Position numbers and translations under genes: made by a program. The notes under the pieces were generated by a model. It was not told where the DNA came from, ran no database searches, and worked only from the letters and a program-made list of their open reading frames with translations. A stretch of DNA of 34,283 nucleotides, taken from Lachnospiraceae bacterium. GTDB taxonomy: Bacteria > Bacillota > Clostridia > Lachnospirales > Lachnospiraceae. This document shows, in pieces, positions 24,064 to 32,208 of this stretch. The stretch is from NCBI GenBank assembly GCA_031272185.1, contig JAISUG010000109.1, positions 1 through 34,283 on the forward strand. The letters are read 5' to 3'. Within the stretch, counting starts at the first letter, position 1. Each line of letters begins with the position of its first letter.

Positions 24064-24924
24064 TTGGGTTTGGGGGGAGTCTTGTTTCAGAAACGCAATG
24101 TATGGGTGGATTTGGCATTGGTGGCGGCTGGGGCGTTTTTGATGGCATTCGCCATCAAGAACATGTACGAACCGACGGGGCTGGTCACGGGCGGAGTGTC
24201 GGGGTTGGCCGTGGTCGCATCACATCTGTGGGATATCCCGTTGTGGCTTAGCAATACGGTGCTGAACATCCCGCTGTTTGCCGCCGCATTCAAAGTGCTC
24301 GGCTGGAAGAACCTGCGTTGGACCGCGGTGGCCACGGGGCTGGTTTCCGTGTTCCTGTATATCGTCCCCGAGATGGACATAACCGGGGGCGACGTGTTTT
24401 TGTCCGCGCTGTTCGGCGGCGCGGTGTGCGGGCTGGGGATGGGGCTGATACTGCTGTGCAATGCCACCACGGGCGGCACCGACATGGCCGCCATGCTCAT
24501 CCAGCGTTTCCTCCGCCATTATTCGATTTCCAAGATATTGCAGTTTTTGGACGGGGCGGTGGTGCTGGTGGGCGCGGGCGTATTCGGCATACACTATGCC
24601 CTGTATGCCATCATCGCCATCTTCATGGTGTCCAAAGTGTCCGACGGCCTCATCGAGGGCCTCAAGTTCTCCAAGGCCGCATATATCATTTCAGAGAAAA
24701 ATGACCAAATCGCCCAGCATATCCTGGTAGATATGCAGAGGGGCGTCACCGCGCTCCCGGCGGTGGGGATGTACTCCGGCCAAGACAAAAAGATGCTTTT
24801 CTGCGTGGTTTCAAAGAAAGAAATCGTGAAAATCAAGGAAATCGTGGCGCAAACAGACCCAAGGGCTTTCGTCATCGTCAGCGATGTCAGGGAAGTGCTT
24901 GGGGAGGGCTTTATCACGTTTTAG
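24064..24924 (+). CDS. YitT family membrane protein
   Basis: A 286-residue membrane protein with five to six hydrophobic segments (AFLMAFAIKNMYEPTGLVTGG, GGAVCGLGMGLILLCNATTGG and others) and a C-terminal cytoplasmic DUF2179 part (AYIISEKNDQIAQHILVDM, GMYSGQDKKMLFCVVSKKE). The role of the family is not settled. The start is uncertain: TTG at 24064 has a GGGGGG ribosome site; TTG at 24082 is the alternative. No clear terminator follows. Confidence 0.9.
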   Translation: MGLGGVLFQKRNVWVDLALVAAGAFLMAFAIKNMYEPTGLVTGGVSGLAVVASHLWDIPLWLSNTVLNIPLFAAAFKVLGWKNLRWTAVATGLVSVFLYIVPEMDITGGDVFLSALFGGAVCGLGMGLILLCNATTGGTDMAAMLIQRFLRHYSISKILQFLDGAVVLVGAGVFGIHYALYAIIAIFMVSKVSDGLIEGLKFSKAAYIISEKNDQIAQHILVDMQRGVTALPAVGMYSGQDKKMLFCVVSKKEIVKIKEIVAQTDPRAFVIVSDVREVLGEGFITF

Positions 24925-25243
24925 GTATGTTTCGTTAAATTTGACAGAAAAAATCGATTGATTGCCTGGTTTTGTCTTAGTTTTTGGCATGGTTTTTTTC
25001 TTCGTATACAGATTAGCCAAATACCCGCAAACACTTTTGGTCATTTGCCATATGGTAAAGGGGTATGGTTCATGTTACAATGTCACTGCGCCTATGGGTG
25101 GGCACAGTTGGCGGTCCTGATCCGGACGCCTTTTGGCCGGGCATGGTCGGGGACCATCGGCCGTGGGTGTCTGTGTGGGCAAAAGCCCACGTCGGGGCTT
25201 GATACATGCGATAGGAGTTAAGGAATCATACAGGAGGATCGAG
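24925..25243 (+). promoter_or_regulatory. Promoter and structured leader before msmK
   Basis: The first ~150 bp are AT-richer, with an isolated TTGACA near 24941 that has no matching -10. An extended -10 (TGT-TACAAT, 25073-25081) is the best promoter candidate. Downstream come three consecutive stems: GGC-GTCC/GGAC-GCC (about 25110-25130), GGCCG..ATGGTC/GACCAT..CGGCC (25135-25162) and GTGGGC-AAAA-GCCCAC (25175-25190). No known riboswitch is recognised. Confidence 0.5.
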
Positions 25244-26356
25244 ATGGCAAGTTTATCGTTAAAGGACATCACCAAAGCATACCCGAACGGGTTCGTGGCG
25301 GTGAAGGATTTCAGCCTGGACATCGATGACAGGGAGTTCGTGATTTTCGTCGGCCCATCCGGCTGTGGCAAATCCACGACATTGCGGATGATCGCAGGCC
25401 TGGAGGACATCACCAAAGGTGAGTTGTACATCGACGGCAAACTGATGAACGACGTGGAGCCAAAGGACCGGGATATCGCCATGGTGTTCCAGAACTATGC
25501 ATTGTACCCGCACATGACGGTGTACGACAACATGGCGTTCGGGCTCAAGCTGCGCAAGACGCCAAAGGCCGAGATCGACAGGCTGGTGAAAGAGGCCGCG
25601 GAGATCCTCGACCTGTCAAAGCTCCTGGACCGCAAGCCCAAGGCCCTTTCCGGCGGGCAGAGGCAGAGGGTGGCCATGGGCCGCGCCTTCGTGCGCAACC
25701 CCATGGTTTTCCTGATGGACGAACCCCTGTCCAACCTGGACGCAAAGCTGCGCGGCCAGATGCGTATCGAGATTTCCAAGCTCCACCAGAGGCTGAACGC
25801 CACCATCATCTACGTGACCCATGACCAGACGGAGGCCATGACACTGGGCACCCGTATCGTCGTCATGAAGGACGGCGTGATCCAGCAGGTGGATTCCCCC
25901 CAGAACCTATACGAGAAACCGGGCAACAAATTCGTGGCCGGGTTCATCGGGGCCCCCCAGATGAACATGATCGATGCGGTGGTGGCCAAAAACGGTTCCG
26001 CCGTGACGTTGACATTCGGGGACAATGTCATCACCCTGCCGGACGACAAGGCGAAAAAGCTGGAAGACGGCGGGTACGTGGGCAAGACCGTCACATTGGG
26101 CATACGCCCGGAGGACCTGCACGACGAGGAGATGTTCCTGTCCGTGTCCCAAGGCAGCATCATCGACGCCACCATCCGCGTGTACGAGCTGCTGGGTGCG
26201 GAAGTGTACCTGTACTTTGATATCGAGAACACCAACTTCACCGCCAGGGTGAACCCCCGCACCACCGCGCGCCCCGGCGACACCATCAAGCTGGCCCTGG
26301 ACACGTCGAAGATCCATATATTCGACAATGACACGGAGAACGTGGTCCTGAACTGA
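25244..26356 (+). CDS. msmK: MsmK/UgpC-type ABC sugar-importer ATPase
   Basis: A 370-residue ATPase of the carbohydrate-uptake type, often shared by several sugar importers in Firmicutes. Walker A is GPSGCGKS (37-44), the Q-loop is MVFQNYALYPH (Gln83), the signature is LSGGQ (135-139), Walker B is VFLMDEP (155-161) and the switch His is in YVTHDQTEA. The C-terminal TOBE part runs from MNMIDAVV on. No permease or binding protein is adjacent, which suits a stand-alone ATPase. A GGAGG ribosome site precedes the ATG at 25244. It is unusually intact: no low-complexity insert. Confidence 0.93.
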   Translation: MASLSLKDITKAYPNGFVAVKDFSLDIDDREFVIFVGPSGCGKSTTLRMIAGLEDITKGELYIDGKLMNDVEPKDRDIAMVFQNYALYPHMTVYDNMAFGLKLRKTPKAEIDRLVKEAAEILDLSKLLDRKPKALSGGQRQRVAMGRAFVRNPMVFLMDEPLSNLDAKLRGQMRIEISKLHQRLNATIIYVTHDQTEAMTLGTRIVVMKDGVIQQVDSPQNLYEKPGNKFVAGFIGAPQMNMIDAVVAKNGSAVTLTFGDNVITLPDDKAKKLEDGGYVGKTVTLGIRPEDLHDEEMFLSVSQGSIIDATIRVYELLGAEVYLYFDIENTNFTARVNPRTTARPGDTIKLALDTSKIHIFDNDTENVVLN

Positions 26357-26388
26357 GCCGCGGACCCCTGCTGTCGCCCGTTTTATAT

Positions 26389-26429
26389 GAAAGAGGTGGT
26401 TCGTGTGAAAGAACCGCGCCACTCCTTTC
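26389..26429 (+). terminator. Hairpin between msmK and rubredoxin genes
   Basis: GAAAG..GTGG pairs with CCAC..CTTTC with an inner GGTTC/GAACC. There is no T-tract, so termination or mRNA protection are both possible. Confidence 0.4.
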
Positions 26430-26473
26430 ATCACTGTTTGTGCCGCGGCGTCAGCGGCGGAATGGAGGTTGCT

Positions 26474-26629
26474 ATGAAGAAGTATGCTTGCCCGTGCGGG
26501 TATGAGTACGACCCGGCTGTCGGCGACCCGGACAATGGCGTGGCGCCCGGCACCGCATTCGCGGATTTGCCCGATGATTGGTGCTGCCCGGTGTGCGGCG
26601 CATCAAAGGATGCTTTCTCGGAAGCGTGA
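26474..26629 (+). CDS. Rubredoxin with a shortened first metal loop
   Basis: A 51-residue one-iron electron carrier. The core [13 protein letters not shown] and [11 protein letters not shown] are standard. The first iron loop, however, reads [10 protein letters not shown], i.e. Cys-x-Cys-Gly (Cys6, Cys8) where classical rubredoxins have Cys-x-x-Cys-Gly; the second loop CCPVCG is normal, with one extra Cys. The start at 26474 has GGAGG 6 bp upstream. A terminator follows at once. No electron-transfer partner is adjacent. Confidence 0.95.
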   Translation: MKKYACPCGYEYDPAVGDPDNGVAPGTAFADLPDDWCCPVCGASKDAFSEA

Positions 26630-26650
26630 TGCAAAGAAATTTACATGAGT

Positions 26651-26689
26651 AAAAGCCCGCAAGCCCAAGTTTGGGGTTGTGGGCTTTTT
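26651..26689 (+). terminator. Terminator after rubredoxin
   Basis: AAAGCCCGCAAGCCC pairs with GGGGTTGTGGGCTTT (one mismatch, one wobble) and ends in TTTTT. Confidence 0.88.
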
Positions 26690-26738
26690 GGGTTTGGGCG
26701 GCACTTGGGATGCGGCCCGAGTGAGGGGGTGATGCCGG

Positions 26739-27716
26739 GTGGAAACGGTCTTGGGGAGGCTGCTGCGCCTCAGTGCCTGGCGGATGGAAGTCCAGCCGGT
26801 GTTCGGGTGGTTCCACCTGGTATATTTGGCGCTGGGGTTCGGGGCGGCCGTATTTGCCGCATACAGGCTGCGGGGGGTCTCCGACGCGGGGAACCGTCGG
26901 CTGTTTTGGGCCATCGGCTGTTTTTTGCTGGCCAGCGAGGCATACAAGCAGCTGTTTTTCCGGTTCGGCGTGGGGTATGGGGACTGGTTCGGGCAGGAGG
27001 GGTACCCTTACATCCTGTTCCCCTTCCACATCTGCAGCATGGCCATGTACCTCTGCCCCGCTGTGGCATGGCTCCTGGGGAGGGAAGCGGGCCAAGGCAA
27101 AGCGGGAGGAGGCAAAGCGGGCCAAGGCAAAGTGGGCCAAGGCAAAGCGGGCCAAGACGAATCAGGCAGAGGCGAAGCGGGCCAAGGCAGGTGGGGATCC
27201 GCCGCGACCGTAGGTGAGGCGCTAAGAGACGGCGCGGCAAAACCTAGGATGGGCATGGTCCAGGCGATATATGCCTTCCTGGCCGGTTTTTCCATGGTCG
27301 GCGGGCTGATGTCGGTGGTGTTCGACGACGGGCTGATGTACCCATACATCACCATGACTGTTCACTCCATGAACTGGCATTTTATCTTGGTGTTCATCGG
27401 CGTTTACCTGGGGTTTTCCGGGCGGGTTAGGCGCACCGCCGGGAATTTCGCCCGGGGCGCAGCGCTGTTTGCGGCGCTGGCGGTGGTGGCTTGGTGTATC
27501 AATGTGGCCCTTTACGGGGTTTCCGGCGGGACCTGCGACATGTTTTTCATAGGCCCCGCACCCATGAACGTGGTGGTCTACCGGGACATCGCGGTGTATA
27601 CCGGGCGGGCGGCGGTTTCCGTGATTTTCCTGGTGACGCTGCTTGTGGCATCCTGGGGCGTGTTCTTCCTTCCGAAATTCCTTTTGCTCCGCCGACTAAG
27701 CCTTGCGCAAAGGTGA
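26739..27716 (+). CDS. YwaF (TIGR02206) family membrane protein
   Basis: A 325-residue integral membrane protein with about six to seven segments; function unknown. Family landmarks: EAYKQLFFRFG, LFPFHICSMAMYLCP, MYPYITMTVHSMNWHFILVF and MNVVVYRDIAVYTG-like segments. A 35-residue insert of a 5-residue period (15-bp repeat; motif AGQGK) lies in the loop after the HICSM segment. The last codons and stop are contributed by structured element copy D, so the C-terminus (LLLRRLSLAQR) is not native. The GTG at 26739 follows GAGGGGG. Confidence 0.87.
   Translation: METVLGRLLRLSAWRMEVQPVFGWFHLVYLALGFGAAVFAAYRLRGVSDAGNRRLFWAIGCFLLASEAYKQLFFRFGVGYGDWFGQEGYPYILFPFHICSMAMYLCPAVAWLLGREAGQGKAGGGKAGQGKVGQGKAGQDESGRGEAGQGRWGSAATVGEALRDGAAKPRMGMVQAIYAFLAGFSMVGGLMSVVFDDGLMYPYITMTVHSMNWHFILVFIGVYLGFSGRVRRTAGNFARGAALFAALAVVAWCINVALYGVSGGTCDMFFIGPAPMNVVVYRDIAVYTGRAAVSVIFLVTLLVASWGVFFLPKFLLLRRLSLAQR
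27085..27189 (+). repeat. Seven 15-bp tandem units inside the YwaF-type gene
   Basis: AAGCGGGCCAAGGCA repeated seven times with changes, in frame, giving a hydrophilic loop. Confidence 0.95.
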
Positions 27717-27755
27717 GACAAATGTCGAACGAGCATTGTTTGCTTGGTGGGGCAA
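27684..27755 (+). repeat. Dispersed structured element, copy D
   Basis: Left arm TTGCTCCGCCGACTAAG and right arm TTGCTTGGTGGGGCAA pair with wobbles. Inside are CCTT-GCGCA-AAGG (27701-27713) and AATG (27721-27724) / CATT (27734-27737). It overlaps the end of the YwaF-type gene. Confidence 0.88.
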
Positions 27756-27760
27756 TAACA

Positions 27761-27844
27761 TTGTTACAAGCCACCCCCGGGTCAGCCGATGAGACGTCGG
27801 GGCGGGACCGTGTCCGCTGCGGCGATGGGGTGACCTGTAACCAA
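27761..27844 (+). repeat. 84-bp inverted-repeat element
   Basis: TTGTTACAAGCCACCCC (27761-27777) is nearly complementary to GGGGTGACCTGTAACCAA (27827-27844). It stands six bases after copy D. The right-end motif resembles GTGACTTGCAAC in the 35-bp repeat at 21554-21623, suggesting a dispersed family. Confidence 0.6.
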
Positions 27845-27879
27845 TTCTGAAAAAAATCCAGGAAACTGTAGGACACCTA

Positions 27880-27907
27880 TTGATTTCCTAGGAAAATAGT
27901 ATATAAT
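27880..27907 (+). promoter_or_regulatory. iscS promoter with palindromic operator
   Basis: TTGATT (27880-27885), 16-bp spacer, TATAAT (27902-27907). The perfect palindrome TTTCCTAGGAAA (27884-27895) fills the space between the boxes, the usual place for a repressor site. The 27846-28015 interval is otherwise plain leader. Confidence 0.75.
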
Positions 27908-28015
27908 AGAGGATAGACTCAATCATGCCTAGCGCCGGGCAGTTTGCTGATACAAAACGGGAGCTGGCCTGGGATGTGGCATGACACAGATGTGATCAGA
28001 AAGGCGGTCGCTATC

Positions 28016-29209
28016 ATGAAAAGAACCATTTACCTTGACAATGCCGCAACCACGAAAGTGCATCCCCTGGTCGTGGAAGCGATGCTGCCATACTTCACGG
28101 AGCATTATGGCAACCCTTCGTCCATTTACGGGCTGGCTGCACCCGCAAAACAAGGCATCGAGGAGGCCAGGGCGACGATTGCGGGGGCGCTGGGGGCCAA
28201 AACCCAGGACATCTATTTCACGGGGGGCGGCTCCGAGGCGGACAACTGGGCCATCAAGGCGTCGGCGGAGTTTATGGCCAGCCGTGGCAAGCACATCATC
28301 ACTTCAAAGATCGAGCACCATGCGGTGCTGCACACCTGCGAGTACCTGGAAGGGAAAGGGTACGAGGTCACCTACCTGGACGTGGACGAAAACGGGTTGG
28401 TGCGGCTGGAGGACCTGCGGGGGGCGATACGCCCAGACACCATCCTCATCAGCATCATGTTTGCGAACAATGAAATCGGCACCATCCAGCCCATCGGGGA
28501 GATCGGCGAGATCGCCAAGTCCCACGGGATCTTGTTCCACACGGATGCGGTGCAGGCTTTCGGGCACGTGCCCATCGACGTGGACGCATTGCACATCGAC
28601 ATGCTCAGCGCCAGCGGGCACAAAATCAACGGCCCCAAGGGCGTGGGGTTCTTGTTCATCCGGACGGGGGTGAAGATACGTTCCTTCATCCACGGCGGCG
28701 CACAGGAGCGCAAACGCAGGGCGGGCACGGAAAACGTGCCGGGCATCGTGGGGTTCGGGAAGGCAACGGAACTGGCCATGGCCACTATGGGGGAACGCTC
28801 GGCGAAGGAAATCGCCATGCGGGACTACCTGATATCGCGCATACTCCACGAGGTGCCTTTCGTGCGGCTAAACGGCGACCCGGTGAAGCGCCTGCCCAAC
28901 AACGTGAACGTGGCGTTCCGTTTCATTGAGGGGGAATCGTTGCTCATCAAGCTGGATTTTGCCGGGATATGCGGCAGCAGCGGCTCGGCCTGCACATCAG
29001 GCTCATTGGACCCATCCCATGTGCTGCTGGCCATAGGGCTGCCCCATGAGATCGCCCATGGTTCGCTGCGGCTGACGCTTTCCGAGGAAAACACCATGGA
29101 AGACATGGACTACGTGGTCGGCCAGATCAAAGAGATAGTGGCATACCTGCGGGGCATGTCGCCGCTGTACGAGGACTATGCGAAGAAGCACCCCGAAAAG
29201 ATCGGGTGA
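28016..29209 (+). CDS. iscS: Cysteine desulfurase IscS/NifS
   Basis: A 397-residue PLP enzyme that takes sulfur from cysteine for Fe-S clusters and tRNA thiolation. His101 stacks on PLP, Lys203 in SASGHKINGPKGVGF is the PLP lysine, and Cys326 in GSSGSACTSGS carries the persulfide. The N-terminus MKRTIYLDNAATT is standard. The ATG at 28016 has AAAGGCGG upstream. iscU and mnmA follow on the same strand; both use its sulfur. Confidence 0.96.
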   Translation: MKRTIYLDNAATTKVHPLVVEAMLPYFTEHYGNPSSIYGLAAPAKQGIEEARATIAGALGAKTQDIYFTGGGSEADNWAIKASAEFMASRGKHIITSKIEHHAVLHTCEYLEGKGYEVTYLDVDENGLVRLEDLRGAIRPDTILISIMFANNEIGTIQPIGEIGEIAKSHGILFHTDAVQAFGHVPIDVDALHIDMLSASGHKINGPKGVGFLFIRTGVKIRSFIHGGAQERKRRAGTENVPGIVGFGKATELAMATMGERSAKEIAMRDYLISRILHEVPFVRLNGDPVKRLPNNVNVAFRFIEGESLLIKLDFAGICGSSGSACTSGSLDPSHVLLAIGLPHEIAHGSLRLTLSEENTMEDMDYVVGQIKEIVAYLRGMSPLYEDYAKKHPEKIG

Positions 29210-29237
29210 GGGATTTGGCAACAAAAACCAATTTGAA

Positions 29238-29266
29238 TTGCAATAAATGGTAAAATGGGTTATACT
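29238..29266 (+). promoter_or_regulatory. Possible iscU promoter
   Basis: TTGCAA, 17-bp spacer, TATACT in the 133-bp gap after iscS, about 75 bp before the iscU start. Confidence 0.6.
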
Positions 29267-29342
29267 ATGACAGTGTCTTGGGGTGGTGCAGCCGAAGGTT
29301 CGGGGCAGGCGCCGGGACATTGGTTATAAGGAAAGGATCGGT

Positions 29343-29780
29343 ATGTATACAGAGAAAGTGATGGATCATTTTGAACATCCGCGCAATGTGGGCGAGATCG
29401 AGAACGCCAGCGGCACAGGCACCGTGGGCAACGCCAAGTGCGGCGACATCATGCGGATATACCTGGACATAGATGACGACCAGATCATCAGGGATGTGAA
29501 GTTCAAAACGTTCGGTTGCGGCGCGGCGGTGGCCACCAGCTCCATGGCCACGGAGCTCATCAAAGGCAAATCCGTGCAGGAGGCCATGGCGGTGACCAAC
29601 AAGGCGGTCTGCGAGGCGCTGGACGGCCTGCCCCCCGTGAAAGTCCACTGTTCGCTGCTGGCGGAGGAGGCCATACACGCCGCGCTGTGGGACTACGCCA
29701 CCAAGCATGGCATCGAGATCAGCGGGCTGCAAAAGCCCAAATCGGACATAGGCGAAGAAGAGGTGGAAGAGGATTATTGA
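29343..29780 (+). CDS. iscU: Fe-S cluster scaffold IscU/NifU-N
   Basis: A 145-residue scaffold on which IscS builds Fe-S clusters. Ligands Cys33 (NAKCGD, with Asp35), Cys59 (TFGCGAA) and Cys103 (KVHCSLLAEEA) are all present. The start resembles the short NifU form of Clostridia (MYTEKVMDHFEHPRNVG). The acidic tail EEEVEEDY follows. An AAGGAAAGGA ribosome site precedes the ATG at 29343. Confidence 0.96.
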   Translation: MYTEKVMDHFEHPRNVGEIENASGTGTVGNAKCGDIMRIYLDIDDDQIIRDVKFKTFGCGAAVATSSMATELIKGKSVQEAMAVTNKAVCEALDGLPPVKVHCSLLAEEAIHAALWDYATKHGIEISGLQKPKSDIGEEEVEEDY

Positions 29781-29851
29781 ATGTCGCCCGACGCTGCGCG
29801 CCGCCTCCTTTGGGAAAGGTGGCGTGCGGCGGCGGGAAGCGATGGGGGTGT

Positions 29852-30019
29852 GGCCGGTGCGCGGATAGCGGCCGTGTGGGGCCGGTTTGTGGCGCCGGTG
29901 ACGGCGCAGGAAGCGGTTTGGCCGGCGCGCGGACGGCGGCCGTGTGGGGCCGGTTTGTGGCGCCAGTGACGGCGCAGGAAGCGGTTTGGCCGGTGCGCGG
30001 CAGGCGGCCGTATAGGGCG
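29852..30019 (+). repeat. 68-bp tandem array between iscU and mnmA
   Basis: Two full units beginning GGCCGGTGCGCGG at 29852 and 29920 and a partial third at 29988. The array occupies most of the 267-bp gap; no promoter or terminator is apparent. Confidence 0.94.
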
Positions 30020-30047
30020 GGGAGAACGGAAAAGGACTGGTATTGGT

Positions 30048-31316
30048 TTGGACAAGGTGGTGGTGGGCATGTCCGGGGGTGTGGATTCCTCCGTGGCTGC
30101 CTATTTGCTGAAAGAGTCAGGGTATGACGTCATCGGCGTGACCATGCAGATCTGGCCGGAGGAAGGCGATGCGGCGGTGCAGGAACATGGCGGATGCTGC
30201 GGGCTGGGAGCCGTGGAGGATGCCAGGCGCGTGGCCTGGGAGCTGGGTATACCCCACTACGTGATGAATTTCAGGGAAGAGTTCGACCGCCATGTCATCG
30301 GCTACTTCGTGGGGGAATACCTGCGTGGGCGCACGCCGAACCCATGCATCGCATGCAACCGCCATGTTAAGTGGGAGTCGCTGCTGCAAAGGGCGAGGGG
30401 CCTGGGCGCCACATACATCGCCACGGGGCATTATGCGAAGATCCGCCATATGCCCAACGGGCGGCTGGCGCTGCAGGTGGCCCATGGCCGGGAAAAGGAT
30501 CAAACATATGCCCTCTACAACCTGACCCAGGACCAGCTGGCACATACGCTGTTCCCCGTGGGGGATTACCATAAGGAAGAAATCCGTTCCATAGCGGAGG
30601 GGCTGGGGCTGCCCGTGGCGAACAAGCCGGACAGCCAGGAGATTTGCTTCATCCCCGACGGAGATTACGGGACATTCGTGGAGGAGCATGCGGCAGGGTA
30701 TCTCAGATGTGCGGATGCCGGGGGTGTTGCCCGCGACGCGGTGGAGACTGAAGACGCGGCAGATGGGTGTGACGGGCCGCGCAGGGCGGGGGCGCCATTG
30801 GGGTCGAACAGCCCGCCCGACGGTGCGGCGGATGGGTATGACGGGCAGCGCATGATGGGCGCGCACATCGGACCGGGCGGGCGGTTGGGGGCGGGCGACA
30901 TCGTGGACGCTTCGGGCAGGGTGCTGGGCCAGCACCAAGGGTATTACCGCTATACGGTGGGGCAGCGCAGGGGGCTGGGCATCAGTTCCCCGCACCCGCT
31001 GTTTGTCATAGGGGTCCGCCCCGGCCGAAAAGAGGTGGTGGTGGGCGGTGCGCAGGACGTATTCGGCGATGGGCTCCTGTGCTCTGATGTGAATTTCATG
31101 GCCGTGGACGGTCTGGGCGGATCACCCATGCGGGTGAACGCCAAGGTGCGTTACAACCATGGAGGTGCGGCGGCTACCATCGAGGAAGTGGATGGCGGCC
31201 GGGTTTTTTGTAGGTTCGATGCACCGGTCAGGGCTATCACACCCGGCCAGGCTGCGGTGTTTTACGATGGGGACGTGGTGGTGGGCGGCGGCGTGATCCT
31301 CGGTTCACATGGCTGA
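30048..31316 (+). CDS. mnmA: tRNA 2-thiouridylase MnmA with a 60-residue insert
   Basis: A 422-residue enzyme that thiolates U34 of tRNA Lys, Glu and Gln with sulfur relayed from IscS. The ATP loop is SGGVDSS (9-15); Cys103 (NPCIACN) and Cys200 (SQEICFIPDGDYG) are the catalytic pair. Usual length is about 360; residues ~220-281 are an Asp/Gly/Ala-rich insert made by a ~30-bp repeat. It lies just after FIPDGDYGTF, before the conserved GDIVDASGRVLGQHQG. The TTG at 30048 is used since it gives the usual N-terminus; the ribosome site AAAAGGAC is about 10 bp upstream. An ATG at 30069 would cut into the P-loop strand. Confidence 0.94.
   Translation: MDKVVVGMSGGVDSSVAAYLLKESGYDVIGVTMQIWPEEGDAAVQEHGGCCGLGAVEDARRVAWELGIPHYVMNFREEFDRHVIGYFVGEYLRGRTPNPCIACNRHVKWESLLQRARGLGATYIATGHYAKIRHMPNGRLALQVAHGREKDQTYALYNLTQDQLAHTLFPVGDYHKEEIRSIAEGLGLPVANKPDSQEICFIPDGDYGTFVEEHAAGYLRCADAGGVARDAVETEDAADGCDGPRRAGAPLGSNSPPDGAADGYDGQRMMGAHIGPGGRLGAGDIVDASGRVLGQHQGYYRYTVGQRRGLGISSPHPLFVIGVRPGRKEVVVGGAQDVFGDGLLCSDVNFMAVDGLGGSPMRVNAKVRYNHGGAAATIEEVDGGRVFCRFDAPVRAITPGQAAVFYDGDVVVGGGVILGSHG
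30756..30854 (+). repeat. Imperfect ~30-bp repeat pair inside mnmA
   Basis: GCGGCAGATGGGTGTGACGG at 30756 recurs as GCGGCGGATGGGTATGACGG at 30825, period 69 (23 codons), within the in-frame insert. Confidence 0.85.
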
Positions 31317-31371
31317 TGCCATCATGTGGCCGGCGGCGGGACCCGCCCCATCAAGCGAAGGATGAGTGGAT

Positions 31372-32160
31372 ATGATATACCAGATAGCGATTTGTGATGA
31401 TTGCACAGAAGACAGGGAGCGGCTCAAACGGCTGCTGCGGGGTTTCGAGGACGAAAAGACCACCTTTGCCATCACAGATTTCACTTCCGGCGAGGAGATC
31501 CTTTCGGCGGGCCTGGCATTCCACATGATATTCATGGACATACATATGGACAAAATGGACGGCCAGGAAACAGCCACGCAGATACGCAAGAAAGACCGCA
31601 GGGTGATCCTGTCGTTTTACACAGGGATCGGGGAGCCGTCCAGCGCGAATTTCCGGGTGCAGCCTTACCGCTATATCGTCAAGAGCATGAGCGACGGGGA
31701 GATCAAAGAGGATCTGGCGGCGCTGATCAACTACCTGCATGAGATGATCCACCGCCCCGCGCTGTGGGCGCAGGCCGGGCGCAAAGAGGCAGGGATACGG
31801 CTGGACCTGGACGACATCGTGTATATCACCAAGAGCAAACGCACCAGCGTGCGTGTGTGGCCAACCAGGGAATTTATGGAGAAAATGGGTCTGGAATTCC
31901 AGAAAACGGAACTGACCTGCGAGAAGCAGCTGGGCAATGTCCATGAGCTGCTGGAGCAACATGGCTTCGAGTACGCCAGTTCCAACTACGTGGTGAATTT
32001 CGAGCACATCCTGGCATACGCCCGGTATGAAATCCACGTGAAAGACTATGGGTTTTTGTCGCTGACCCGGTCAAAGACCCGCCAGTTCCGGAAGCGCATG
32101 GGGGAATACATGCTCAAGAAGGCGGGCTACCAGGAGGGCGACGAGGCGGCGAGGGCTTGA
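31372..32160 (+). CDS. LytTR-family response regulator (AgrA-like)
   Basis: A 262-residue two-component regulator. The receiver domain has Asp9-Asp10 and phospho-acceptor Asp56 (FMDIHMDKMDG), followed by a C-terminal LytTR DNA-binding domain (~140-250; DDIVYITKSKRTSVRV, then FEYASSNYVVNFEHI). It precedes the GHKL kinase gene by 48 bp and presumably is its partner. The ATG at 31372 has GAAGGATGA upstream; a GTG two codons earlier is possible. Targets would be promoters such as that before the peptide gene at 33956. Confidence 0.93.
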   Translation: MIYQIAICDDCTEDRERLKRLLRGFEDEKTTFAITDFTSGEEILSAGLAFHMIFMDIHMDKMDGQETATQIRKKDRRVILSFYTGIGEPSSANFRVQPYRYIVKSMSDGEIKEDLAALINYLHEMIHRPALWAQAGRKEAGIRLDLDDIVYITKSKRTSVRVWPTREFMEKMGLEFQKTELTCEKQLGNVHELLEQHGFEYASSNYVVNFEHILAYARYEIHVKDYGFLSLTRSKTRQFRKRMGEYMLKKAGYQEGDEAARA

Positions 32161-32208
32161 TGGGGCGGTGCACAGCCTCCGGATGGGTTGAACAGATGCG
32201 AGGGGAGC

